Origin: a bacterium
Lineage (GTDB): Bacteria > Chloroflexota > Limnocylindria > Limnocylindrales > Limnocylindraceae
Length of the DNA: 8,279 nucleotides
Reading direction: 5' to 3'
Assembly (NCBI GenBank): GCA_009919365.1
Contig: RGBZ01000035.1
Location: 1 to 8,279 of the forward strand
In this document: positions 1 to 6,081 of the stretch, one piece after another
Position numbering within the stretch: the stretch's first letter is position 1
Layout: each line of letters opens with the position of its first letter
Notes under the pieces: model-generated
What the model was told of the DNA's origin: nothing
The model's database searches: none
What the model saw: only the letters and a program-made list of their open reading frames with translations
Program-made: the position numbers and the translations under genes

Positions 1-842
1 AGCCCGACCTGATCCTCGACAACGGTGGCGACCTGTACATGCACTACCTGCAGAACCCGTATCCAACGTTGCGCGGTGGCACCGAAGAGACGACCTCAGG
101 CCGCATGCGCCTCGAGCCGCTGCGCGACAAGCTCAAGATGCCGATCTTGGTCATTAACGACAGCCCCATCAAGCAGTTCGCCGAGAACGAACACGGGGTA
201 GGGCAGAGCGCCCTGGAGTCGTACCTGCGCATCACCAACAAAACGATCAACGGTGAGCGTGTGACGGTGTTTGGCTACGGCTCGGTCGGCCGCGGCGTGG
301 CGGCAAACTTCCGCGGCGGCTACGCCAAGGTGTCGGTGGTGGAGCGCGACCCAGTACTCAAGCTGCGCGCACACCTCGACGGATTCGACACCCCTGATCG
401 CGACGAGGCGCTCGCCAACGCTGACATCATCATCACCGTCACCGGCGCCCAGGGCGTCATCACCGCCGCCGACCTGCCGAAGCTGCGCAGCGGCGTGATC
501 CTGGCGAACGCCGGCCACTTCCCCGAAGAGATCGACGTGGCCGGCATGCTCGCCGCACCCGAGGTGGTGAGCCAAGAGGAGTACGCCGACGACCTCCTCA
601 CGCTGCGCCTGAAGAACGGCAACGCCGTGCACCTGGTTGCCCGCGGCCACATGTTCAACCTCGCCGGCCCTCGCCCAATCGGCAACTCGATTGAAGCGAT
701 GGACCTTGGCTTCGCCCTGCAGGCGCGCTGCCTCGAGGCCGTCGCCCGCGGCACCGTCACCGCCACCAGCTGCGTGGTGCCCGTGCCCGCCAGCATCGAC
801 GCCGCTGTGGCGAGCGCCTACCTGGAGACGCGCTACCAGTAA
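1..842 (+). CDS. ahcY: S-adenosylhomocysteine hydrolase family protein, 5' truncated
   Basis: The reading frame is open from base 3 to the TAA at 840-842; the N-terminal part lies outside the window. Family SAHases reversibly split S-adenosylhomocysteine into adenosine and homocysteine in the cytosol, using tightly bound NAD. Seen here: the EETTSG motif, the NDS..K segment with the lysine that matches human K186 (171-173), a Rossmann nucleotide-binding loop GYGSVGRG with a downstream acidic residue in VVERDP, NAGHFPEEID, and MDLGFALQ near the end. It lacks the C-terminal Lys/Tyr tail of eukaryotic-type enzymes, as archaeal and Thermotoga-type forms do. Odd: by motif alignment from memory, residues equivalent to human D131, D190, R343 and H353 are N, E, H and N. 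The family is certain. The exact substrate is not, so the symbol is provisional. An SAHase-like paralogue with another substrate or a regulatory role is possible. Confidence 0.85.
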   Translation, partial: PDLILDNGGDLYMHYLQNPYPTLRGGTEETTSGRMRLEPLRDKLKMPILVINDSPIKQFAENEHGVGQSALESYLRITNKTINGERVTVFGYGSVGRGVAANFRGGYAKVSVVERDPVLKLRAHLDGFDTPDRDEALANADIIITVTGAQGVITAADLPKLRSGVILANAGHFPEEIDVAGMLAAPEVVSQEEYADDLLTLRLKNGNAVHLVARGHMFNLAGPRPIGNSIEAMDLGFALQARCLEAVARGTVTATSCVVPVPASIDAAVASAYLETRYQ

Positions 843-861
843 CCTTGAGCAACACCATGAC

Positions 862-870
862 GAGAGAGGA
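862..870 (+). promoter_or_regulatory. Ribosome binding site fixing the acyltransferase start
   Basis: The purine run GAGAGAGGA ends 7 nt before the ATG at 878. Earlier in-frame starts exist (TTG at 845, ATG at 857). The TTG would sit only two bases after the preceding stop codon with no Shine-Dalgarno of its own, so 878 is preferred. Confidence 0.7.
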
Positions 871-877
871 CCCCGCC

Positions 878-2797
878 ATGTCAGCAGCGCCAACCCACGA
901 GCGCACGGCTGCCGCGTCGTTCCGCCCCGACATCGAGGGGCTGCGCGCGTTGGCGATCATCCCTGTGCTGCTCTTTCATGCGCATGACTTCCTCTCACCG
1001 GCCACGTCGGGCCCACTCGGGCTCTTCTCGCAGGCGCTCAGCTGGGTACCCGGCGGGTATCTCGGCGTCGATGTCTTCTTCGTGATCTCGGGATTCTTGA
1101 TTACCGGGTTGCTGGTTCGTGAAGCTGAGGAGAGCGGCCACATTCACTTCGGGCGGTTCTATGCGCGTCGCGCGCGACGCATTCTCCCTGCTGCAACCAT
1201 CACGCTGCTGGTCACCTTGGTCGCATCGCTGATGATCCTTCCTGCGGCGCGCGCCGAGACAGTCTCCGTCGACGCACTCTGGGCGGCCCTCTTCAATGCC
1301 GATGTCCACTTCGCCAACACGGGCATCGACTACATGGGCGTCGCCACAGCACCGAGCCCGATCCTGCACTTCTGGAGCCTGAACGACGAGGAGAAGTTCT
1401 ACCTCGTGTGGCCGGTGCTGCTCTTGGCTGCAACGCTGCTCGCACGCCGGCTCCTGCGCGCCTCTCTTCGAGGCACCTTGTTTGTCGCGCTTCTGGCACT
1501 CGCCGTTCCATCGCTGCTTTGGTCGCAGTACCTCGTTGCCGCTGGCGATACGTCAGCGTACTTTTCGGCGCTCTCGCGCGCCTTCGAGATCGCCGCTGGT
1601 GGCCTGCTGGCGATCGCCATGCCACTCGTGCTGCGCGCATCGTCAACCGCTCGTGCCGCAGGCGCGGTGGTGGGCTTTGCCGTGATCGTTGGGTGCATGG
1701 CCACGCAGTCAACCCTGACGCCGTTTCCCGGTGTGAACGCGCTCCCCGTGGTGCTTGGCACCGTGCTGGTGCTTGCCGGCCATGAGTCTGGGCTCGTTGC
1801 ACGCCTCCTCTCAACGCGAGTGCCGCGCTGGTTCGGACGCATCTCGTTCTCGCTCTACCTCTGGCACTGGCCGGTCTTCGTACTAGGGGCAGCCCTCACC
1901 GCGGGTGGACTCCTCACGCCGCGGCAGACGCTGTTCGCCATAGCGCTCTCGATCCTTTTGGGATGGATCTCGTACCGACTCATCGAGCAGCCACCACAGC
2001 AGTTCGCCGCCCTGCGCCGACCGCGCAACGCACTCGCCTTTGGCTTGGCGCTCATCGTTGCCACCGTGGCGGGGGGTGTTGGCGTTGGCCGCGTTGCGAC
2101 TGCGGAGGTGGCGCGGCAGTACACCCTCGTTACGGAGGGGCTCACGCCAACAACGAAGAGCGATACGAGCCTGCTGTACATCGGCGACTCCATTACCAAT
2201 CGCGGCTTGGTGCCACTCGAGCGGGCACTAGGTGCGGCCAAGTGGGATTTCACCATCGACGCGCTCGGTGGGCGCCCGATCATATCTGGAGAGCGCACCA
2301 ATTGGAAACCAGAATGCCTGAAGGAGCCCATGTGCGGCGCAGACCTTGTGCTGCAGTCAGGTCCAGTTCCTCGAACCGTCGTCATCTCGCTGGGGAGCAA
2401 TTCGTTCAACCTCGAATCGGTACAGGTTCGCCCGCCCACCGCGACCAACTCTGGTCGAGTGAACAAGGTCGATGCTGCAGGGAGATACATCGTTGCAGGC
2501 GGCGACTCAGCCGCAGCCTTTGGCGAGAGCGTTGACGCAATCATGGCGCTCGTTCCCACCACGACAAAGGTCTACTGGGTCAGCATCTGGCTTGACGATG
2601 CCAAGTGGGGGAACGTGGCCTGGCGCGAGAACAACGCGGCAATGAAGGCCGCCGTGACGCGCTACCCAAATGCGCGCTTCCTTGATTACGCCGCCTACGT
2701 GGATTCGGCTCAGCTCCCCTACATGCCCGACGGTTCGCACCCGAACCCCGAGGGGATGGGCCTGCGCGCCCGTTGGATCGTGAGCCAGTTGCGCTAG
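878..2797 (+). CDS. OafA/YrhL-type membrane acyltransferase (AT3) with C-terminal SGNH domain
   Basis: A 639-residue integral membrane protein. Acyltransferase-3 proteins move acyl (often acetyl) groups across the membrane onto cell-surface sugars such as polysaccharide, lipopolysaccharide or peptidoglycan; a fused SGNH domain works outside the membrane. Seen: the N-terminal RX10H signature of the family (R23 to H34), GGYLGVDVFFVISGFLIT, FYARRARRILPA, HFWSLNDEEKFYLVWP near residue 164 (commonly HFWSLSVEEQFY), about ten hydrophobic helices to around residue 400, and SLYLWHWPV. The C-terminal domain has GDS with nucleophile S438, G464/465, GSN with N508, and DGSH with D618 and H621, so all SGNH blocks look intact. 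The block I form GDSIT differs from the GDSHA usual in these fusions. It lies 35 nt after the SAHase gene and could be co-transcribed. The substrate cannot be read from the sequence. Confidence 0.9.
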   Translation: MSAAPTHERTAAASFRPDIEGLRALAIIPVLLFHAHDFLSPATSGPLGLFSQALSWVPGGYLGVDVFFVISGFLITGLLVREAEESGHIHFGRFYARRARRILPAATITLLVTLVASLMILPAARAETVSVDALWAALFNADVHFANTGIDYMGVATAPSPILHFWSLNDEEKFYLVWPVLLLAATLLARRLLRASLRGTLFVALLALAVPSLLWSQYLVAAGDTSAYFSALSRAFEIAAGGLLAIAMPLVLRASSTARAAGAVVGFAVIVGCMATQSTLTPFPGVNALPVVLGTVLVLAGHESGLVARLLSTRVPRWFGRISFSLYLWHWPVFVLGAALTAGGLLTPRQTLFAIALSILLGWISYRLIEQPPQQFAALRRPRNALAFGLALIVATVAGGVGVGRVATAEVARQYTLVTEGLTPTTKSDTSLLYIGDSITNRGLVPLERALGAAKWDFTIDALGGRPIISGERTNWKPECLKEPMCGADLVLQSGPVPRTVVISLGSNSFNLESVQVRPPTATNSGRVNKVDAAGRYIVAGGDSAAAFGESVDAIMALVPTTTKVYWVSIWLDDAKWGNVAWRENNAAMKAAVTRYPNARFLDYAAYVDSAQLPYMPDGSHPNPEGMGLRARWIVSQLR

Positions 2798-2820
2798 CGC
2801 CTACGCGCCGGCGAGGCGCT
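2796..2820. terminator. GC-rich hairpin between convergent genes, possible bidirectional terminator
   Basis: AGCGCCT (2796-2802) pairs with AGGCGCT (2814-2820). Inside it, CGC (2804-2806) pairs with GCG (2811-2813) around a four-base loop, leaving one unpaired A. The hairpin covers the two convergent stop codons, which are only 3 nt apart. There is no T-tract on either side, so classical intrinsic termination is not shown; it may block read-through or protect 3' ends. Confidence 0.35.
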
Positions 2821-3769
2821 TCGCCACCTCAAGGTAAATGGCGATACCAACCAACAGGTTGAATGGGAAGGTCACACCAATGCTCGCCATGAGGGCCAGT
2901 GGTGCGTTGGCCTCGGGGAGCCCCACGGAGACAGCCGCCGGTGCTGCAATGTACGAGGCGCTCGCGCAGAGAACGCCAAGCATCGTTGCCCCACCAATTG
3001 AAAGCCCCACGGCCGTGCCCGCGGCAACGCCGAGCGTTCCCGCAACGATGGGGAAGAGCAGAGCGAACACCGCAACGCCAGCGCCGACCTTACGAATCTC
3101 GCCCCAGTTGTTGCCGGCCAAGAAGCCAAGGTGCAACAGGAAGAGGGCGAGCAGGCCCGACTGCAGATCGATGAAGAACGGCGCGACCTTCTCGTAGCCG
3201 GCCTGGCTGGTGATGAAGCCGATCGCCAGACCGCCAACGAGCAACAGAATCGTTCGGCCAGTGATCACCTCATGCAGCGTCTTGCCCCACTCCACGCTCT
3301 TGTTGCGGTGGCGGGAGCCAAGGTAGATGCCGATCACTATTCCTGGAATCTCCATGATGGTAAGAAGCGCCGTGGCAAACCCCTCGACCTGAATGCCGCT
3401 GTTCTCAAGGAAGAGGAGCGCCGCCGAGAAGGTGACGAGCGAGGTAGAACCGTAGTGCGCGGCGATGGCACCACGATTTAGGTCGTTAATGGAGCGCACC
3501 AGCTTGAGCCCCGCAAACGCCAGAAGCGGGATCAACACACCGAGGGCGAGCGTGGCGAACGCTGGCAGTGCGAAGCTGCCAAACGATGTGCCCTGCAGTT
3601 CGTGTCCCCCTTTGAGCCCAATGCCAAAGAGCAAGAAGATCGAGATGAATTGGTAGACCGGCTCGGGGATGCGCAGATCGCTCTTGATGCGGGCCCCAAT
3701 GAAGCCGAGCACGAAGACGAGCACGGCAACCGAGGTGAGGTTGGCGATGGCGACGGAGGTCAGGGTCAC
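2801..3769 (-). CDS. sbtA: SbtA-family sodium-dependent bicarbonate permease
   Basis: A 322-residue polytopic inner-membrane protein with about ten hydrophobic helices. SbtA proteins import bicarbonate with sodium; in cyanobacteria they feed the carbon-concentrating mechanism, and elsewhere they may supply anaplerotic carbon or buffer pH. Seen: SDLRIPEPVYQ then GIGLKGG (residues ~50-55), NRGAIAAHYGSTSLVTF, MEIPGIVIG, HEVITGRTILLLVGG, LHLGFLAGN, CASASYIAAPAAVSVGLPEAN and ASIGVTFPFNLLVGI, all typical of the family. The GTG at 3769 is chosen because AAGGAG sits 6 nt upstream; a TTG at 3793 in the same frame would include that Shine-Dalgarno as coding sequence. The loop between the two halves is only about 20 residues, shorter than in cyanobacterial SbtA as I recall it, and no sbtB (PII-like partner) gene lies in the window. 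Family assignment is firm; transport in this organism is inferred. Confidence 0.9.
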   Translation of the reverse strand: MTLTSVAIANLTSVAVLVFVLGFIGARIKSDLRIPEPVYQFISIFLLFGIGLKGGHELQGTSFGSFALPAFATLALGVLIPLLAFAGLKLVRSINDLNRGAIAAHYGSTSLVTFSAALLFLENSGIQVEGFATALLTIMEIPGIVIGIYLGSRHRNKSVEWGKTLHEVITGRTILLLVGGLAIGFITSQAGYEKVAPFFIDLQSGLLALFLLHLGFLAGNNWGEIRKVGAGVAVFALLFPIVAGTLGVAAGTAVGLSIGGATMLGVLCASASYIAAPAAVSVGLPEANAPLALMASIGVTFPFNLLVGIAIYLEVAKRLAGA

Positions 3770-3775
3770 GGGGCA

Positions 3776-3781
3776 CTCCTT
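3776..3781 (-). promoter_or_regulatory. Shine-Dalgarno of sbtA (decides the GTG start)
   Basis: On the minus strand this reads AAGGAG, 6 nt before the GTG whose first base is at 3769. It is a near-perfect match to the anti-Shine-Dalgarno and is the reason for rejecting the longer TTG start at 3793. Confidence 0.8.
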
Positions 3782-3810
3782 GCTGTTGGGCAACTATCTG
3801 CTGGGGCGAG

Positions 3811-3840
3811 AACTTAGCAGAAATGTATTTCAGGTGTCAA
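3811..3840 (-). promoter_or_regulatory. sbtA: sigma70-type promoter of sbtA
   Basis: On the minus strand, a perfect -35 TTGACA (3840-3835) is followed after 18 nt by TAAGTT (3816-3811), which is preceded by TGC, giving an extended -10. Transcription would start near 3804 and give a leader of about 35 nt carrying the Shine-Dalgarno. The predicted start is inference from spacing. Confidence 0.6.
3820..3831. promoter_or_regulatory. Candidate operator palindrome in the sbtA/regulator divergent promoter
   Basis: GAAAT (3820-3824) and ATTTC (3827-3831) form a perfect inverted repeat with a 2-nt spacer. It lies in the spacer between the -35 and -10 of the sbtA promoter and covers the -35 position of the opposite promoter, so a bound protein could block both. 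The winged-helix protein encoded next door is the obvious candidate binder, but this is inference. Confidence 0.4.
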
Positions 3841-3845
3841 ATTGC

Positions 3846-3854
3846 TGGTATAGT
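3846..3854 (+). promoter_or_regulatory. Extended -10 promoter of the winged-helix gene, probably leaderless
   Basis: TGGTATAGT reads as an extended -10 (TGn plus TATAGT at 3849-3854). Exactly 6 nt separate it from the ATG at 3861, so a transcript starting the usual 7 nt downstream would begin on the A of the start codon. No Shine-Dalgarno precedes that ATG. The -35 position (TATTTC, 3826-3831) is a poor match, which an extended -10 can offset. Confidence 0.6.
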
Positions 3855-3860
3855 GACGCT

Positions 3861-4184
3861 ATGGCAGCACCAAAACGAGCACCAGCGGCGAAGCGGAAGG
3901 CCCCGGCAAAGCCCGCACGGGAGTGGACCTTTCTCTCGAACCACGGCCACGTGCTCGTACACCTTGGCCGTCACCCCGATGCACGGGTGCGCGACATCGC
4001 CCTCGCGGTCGGCATCACCGAGCGCAGCGCGCAGGGAATTCTCGCGGACCTTGAGGCCTCGGGCTACGTCACCGCAACGCGCGTTGGCCGCCGCAACAGC
4101 TACACGGTGAACACGGCCCTCACCTTCCGCCACCCATCAGAGGCGGGGAGGCCGATCAGCGCACTCCTGAAGATCTTTACCTGA
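3861..4184 (+). CDS. Small winged helix-turn-helix transcriptional regulator
   Basis: A 107-residue basic protein. Residues 1-20 are a Lys/Ala/Pro/Arg-rich tail (AAPKRAPAAKRKAPAK). Residues 21-85 form a MarR-like winged helix: a first helix around NHGHVLVHLG, then VRDIALAVGITERSAQGILADLEASGYV (43-70) as the helix-turn-helix, and a wing TATRVGRRNSYTV ending near residue 83. There is no ligand domain, so it may respond through dimer contacts, a partner protein, or only by DNA competition. The ATG start is chosen because it sits at the predicted transcription start of an extended -10 promoter; the frame is open upstream but that stretch overlaps sbtA and its promoter. It is divergent from sbtA and 7 nt upstream of the DUF6671-like gene, so control of either is plausible. 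The DNA-binding fold is secure; the target is inferred. Confidence 0.85.
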   Translation: MAAPKRAPAAKRKAPAKPAREWTFLSNHGHVLVHLGRHPDARVRDIALAVGITERSAQGILADLEASGYVTATRVGRRNSYTVNTALTFRHPSEAGRPISALLKIFT

Positions 4185-4191
4185 GCACCTC

Positions 4192-5037
4192 ATGGCGCAC
4201 CCATACGCCGGTCAACCAATCGTTCTCACCAGCAAGCACAAGAAGCTCCACCTGATCGCACCGCCATTAACCGAGCAGCTCGGCTGCACCCTGCAAGAGC
4301 TGAACCTCGACACCGATCAACTCGGCACCTTCACCGGCGAGATCGAGCGAACCGCACCGCCCCGTGAGACGGCGATCGCCAAGGCGCGACTCGGCATGCG
4401 CGCCACGGGCCTGCAGCTCGGCATCGCCTCCGAAGGTTCGATTGGCGCCGATCCGCTCATTCCCTTCATGCAATCCGACATCGAACACCTGGTACTCGTC
4501 GACGATGCGCGCGGCATTGTCATCAGTGAAACGCATCGCTCCTTTGACATCATCGCCGAGACCACCACCGTTGCCCTGGGTGACGACCTCACGCAGTTTC
4601 TGATTGACGCCGACTTCCCGAACCACGCCCTGATCGTTCGACCACACACCAACGTCAGGGGCGACGCCATCAAGGGCATTACCGATCACGCAGGACTCCG
4701 TGATGCGATCACTGCATTCGCAGCACTTTCGCCCGACGGCCTAGTAGTGATTGAGTCCGACCTGCGCGCCATGCACTCCCCATCGCGCCAGAAGAACATC
4801 GCCGAAGCGGCACGCCAGCTAGCAGCGAGAGCCGTCCAGCTCTGCCCCGCCTGCCACCTGCCCGGGTGGGGGCGCGTCGGCTACGAACGCGGCCTGCACT
4901 GCAGCGGCTGCGGCCGCGAGCAGCCCAACGCCCTGCGCCAGGAGCGCCTCGGCTGCGTCGGCTGCGACCACACCGAACTCGGCACCCTGCTCGCCACGAC
5001 CCTGGACCCCGCGAACTGCGGGGGGTGTAATCCGTAG
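4192..5037 (+). CDS. DUF6671-like protein with C-terminal CxxC zinc-ribbon region
   Basis: A 281-residue soluble protein; function not established. I recognise the pattern from DUF6671-type proteins from memory. The N-terminal part runs LTSKHKKLHLIAPPL, LDTDQLGTFTGEIERT, PRETAIAKARLGM and GIASEGSIGADP. The spacing of acidic, Lys and Glu residues recalls the ITPase/XTPase (HAM1/YjjX) fold, but this is a loose resemblance and no nucleotide activity is shown. The C-terminal 65 residues hold four CxxC pairs: C218/C221, C237/C240, C255/C258 and C276/C279, enough for two zinc sites; the last pair is two residues from the end. It follows the regulator by 7 nt with no clear Shine-Dalgarno, so translation may be coupled. 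Local GC is very high (about 80% by hand count at 4861-4920). Confidence 0.75.
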   Translation: MAHPYAGQPIVLTSKHKKLHLIAPPLTEQLGCTLQELNLDTDQLGTFTGEIERTAPPRETAIAKARLGMRATGLQLGIASEGSIGADPLIPFMQSDIEHLVLVDDARGIVISETHRSFDIIAETTTVALGDDLTQFLIDADFPNHALIVRPHTNVRGDAIKGITDHAGLRDAITAFAALSPDGLVVIESDLRAMHSPSRQKNIAEAARQLAARAVQLCPACHLPGWGRVGYERGLHCSGCGREQPNALRQERLGCVGCDHTELGTLLATTLDPANCGGCNP

Positions 5038-5090
5038 CCAGCGGCCGCGCCACCATCACCGCAACAATCTGCGAAACCGTCTCACATTCT

Positions 5091-5099
5091 TGCTAGGCT
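5091..5099 (+). promoter_or_regulatory. Candidate extended -10 promoter for the small membrane protein genes
   Basis: TGC followed by TAGGCT (5094-5099) has the same TGn-TAnnnT form as three other promoters in this window. No good -35 is seen. A start near 5106 would leave a leader of about 40 nt with the AGGGAGG Shine-Dalgarno (5136-5142) 4 nt before the ATG at 5147. The rest of the 109-nt gap (5038-5146) holds nothing else I can support, apart from a small AGC-TTCG-GCT tetraloop hairpin at 5101-5110. Confidence 0.35.
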
Positions 5100-5146
5100 T
5101 AGCTTCGGCTGTAGTTGGCAGCAGATTTGAAATGTAGGGAGGCTTT

Positions 5147-5356
5147 ATGGCAAAGAAGAACGAGAACGGAAAGAGCAATATCTCAATCGTTTTTGGAATC
5201 GTAGGACTCATTATTCTACCGGTCGTATTCAGCTCGATCGCGCTGTACCAAGCCGTGCAGGCTAAGAATGAGAACGAGCCCCGAGCAACGATTGCGTTGA
5301 TTTTGGCAGCTGCCGGGCTCGCCTACGGGGCGTACACTCTCCTCACCCTCTTCTAG
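5147..5356 (+). CDS. Small two-helix membrane protein, DUF4190-like
   Basis: A 69-residue protein with a charged, Lys/Asn-rich start (MAKKNENGKS), a first membrane segment at about 12-34, a loop QAVQAKNENEPRA, and a second membrane segment at about 47-68 that ends the protein. The pattern of a Gly/Ile-rich helix, a short polar loop and a second helix is like DUF4190 proteins, whose role is unknown. A strong Shine-Dalgarno AGGGAGG lies 4 nt before the ATG. GC is low for this window: about 40% by hand count at 5161-5220. Its stop codon overlaps the Shine-Dalgarno of the next gene, so the two are probably one operon and may be translationally coupled. No function can be assigned. Confidence 0.7.
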   Translation: MAKKNENGKSNISIVFGIVGLIILPVVFSSIALYQAVQAKNENEPRATIALILAAAGLAYGAYTLLTLF

Positions 5357-5367
5357 GAGGCGGCAAG

Positions 5368-5640
5368 ATGCCACGAGGACAAAACAGCGAGGCAGCTCGC
5401 GAAGATTGGGGAGGTCCCGATTACCAATTGCCCGCAGAGGTTAAGCCCCCATTTTCTGCAAGTTTAATGAAAGAAGCCCGTCGACAAGTTGATCTTGAAG
5501 AGGCAGTTCGTTGGGAGCGAGATCATCGCGGCTTGCCAAAAGATGGGATTGACGACTGGAAGCGACGCAGCATCATCTATGCGTATCTCGCAATGGTCGT
5601 AGTCGCAGTACTCCTGTACGTGGGCTTGGTACTCAATTAG
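5368..5640 (+). CDS. Small tail-anchored-like membrane protein, unknown function
   Basis: A 90-residue protein not recognised as any family. Residues 1-67 are polar and highly charged, with a likely helix SLMKEARRQVDLEEAVRWERDHRG (30-55); residues 68-88 form one hydrophobic segment at the very C-terminus (IIYAYLAMVVVAVLLYVGLVL). Just before it lies WKRR, so by the positive-inside rule the charged domain is probably cytoplasmic. AGGAGG (5355-5360) sits 7 nt before the ATG and overlaps the preceding stop. GC is about 47-53% by hand count at 5401-5520, well below the flanking genes. Context suggests a membrane-associated unit with the genes on either side. Confidence 0.7.
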   Translation: MPRGQNSEAAREDWGGPDYQLPAEVKPPFSASLMKEARRQVDLEEAVRWERDHRGLPKDGIDDWKRRSIIYAYLAMVVVAVLLYVGLVLN

Positions 5641-5667
5641 TGGCCAACACCCGATAAGCAGGACTGA

Positions 5668-6057
5668 TTGGAGCGAACGTTGACGAAGCTGCTACCGTTA
5701 GAAATCTGGGAGTGCACGACCTGTAGTCTTGTGACTTTGAGGATGATGCCGATCTCGTTTACCAATGGCTCTCGCCTGGCGAATAGCGTTGTCCAGTGCA
5801 GCGGCTGCGGCACCATCCTGGTCTGGCGCAAGATGACTATTTTCCACAGCACCCCCGTCAAGGCCCTTTGGTCACTCGCCGCATTTTTGATGGCGGCAGG
5901 CTGCGGCTTCATGGCGTACAGTTCGCCCGAGAGGGCCGTGGTCGGCTTACTAGGGGCGGCATTCTTTGCAATCTGTGGGCTTTTTGCCTTGAGGGCGCCG
6001 ACGGTCGCTACCATCAGGAAACAGTATGGCGAGAGCCAGGAGCTGATCGAGCGATAA
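5668..6057 (+). CDS. Zinc-ribbon protein with two membrane helices, unknown function
   Basis: 129 residues if it starts at the TTG at 5668 (AGGA 4 nt upstream), or 125 from the TTG at 5680, which has GGAG 6 nt upstream; I cannot decide between them, and no ATG fits. An N-terminal ribbon has two CxxC pairs, C16/C19 (ECTTCS) and C44/C47 (QCSGCG), 24 residues apart, suited to one zinc ion. Two membrane segments follow at about 66-84 and 90-108, and then a charged tail ending QYGESQELIER. The layout, a cytoplasmic zinc ribbon followed by two helices, is common in small bacterial membrane proteins without known function. It follows the previous gene by 27 nt and likely shares its transcript. It ends 22 nt before the convergent nuclease gene. 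Confidence 0.65.
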   Translation: MERTLTKLLPLEIWECTTCSLVTLRMMPISFTNGSRLANSVVQCSGCGTILVWRKMTIFHSTPVKALWSLAAFLMAAGCGFMAYSSPERAVVGLLGAAFFAICGLFALRAPTVATIRKQYGESQELIER

Positions 6058-6081
6058 ATCCTCCATGTGTCGGAGGCGCTC
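6049..6081. terminator. Bulged hairpin between convergent stops, possible terminator
   Basis: GAGCG (6049-6053) pairs with CGCTC (6077-6081), and directly inside it CCTCC (6060-6064) pairs with GGAGG (6072-6076) around a 7-nt loop, with a 6-nt bulge (6054-6059) on one side. Read on the minus strand, the inner hairpin is followed by ATTTAT, a weak U-rich tail that could end the nuclease transcript. Confidence 0.35.

Noticed and set aside
845..877. TTG (845) and ATG (857) as starts of the acyltransferase
   Set aside because: Neither has a proper Shine-Dalgarno; the GAGAGAGGA placed 7 nt before 878 is far better.
96..893. 265-codon minus-strand open frame opposite the SAHase gene
   Set aside because: Composition is typical of a shadow frame in high-GC DNA, with no recognisable domain, and the plus-strand product is clearly SAHase-like.
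1855..2562. 235-codon minus-strand open frame opposite the acyltransferase SGNH domain
   Set aside because: The plus strand encodes all SGNH blocks; the antisense product has no motif and no ribosome binding site stands out.
2791..2800. Perfect palindrome GCGCTAGCGC at the end of the acyltransferase gene
   Set aside because: Within coding sequence and stop codon, and it competes with the longer hairpin at 2796-2820; short GC palindromes are expected by chance here.
4900..5811. Repeated TGCAGCGGCTGCGG at 4900-4913 and 5797-5810
   Set aside because: Both copies encode the CSGCG of zinc ribbons in frame; shared protein motif and GC-rich codon choice explain the match without a mobile or regulatory repeat.
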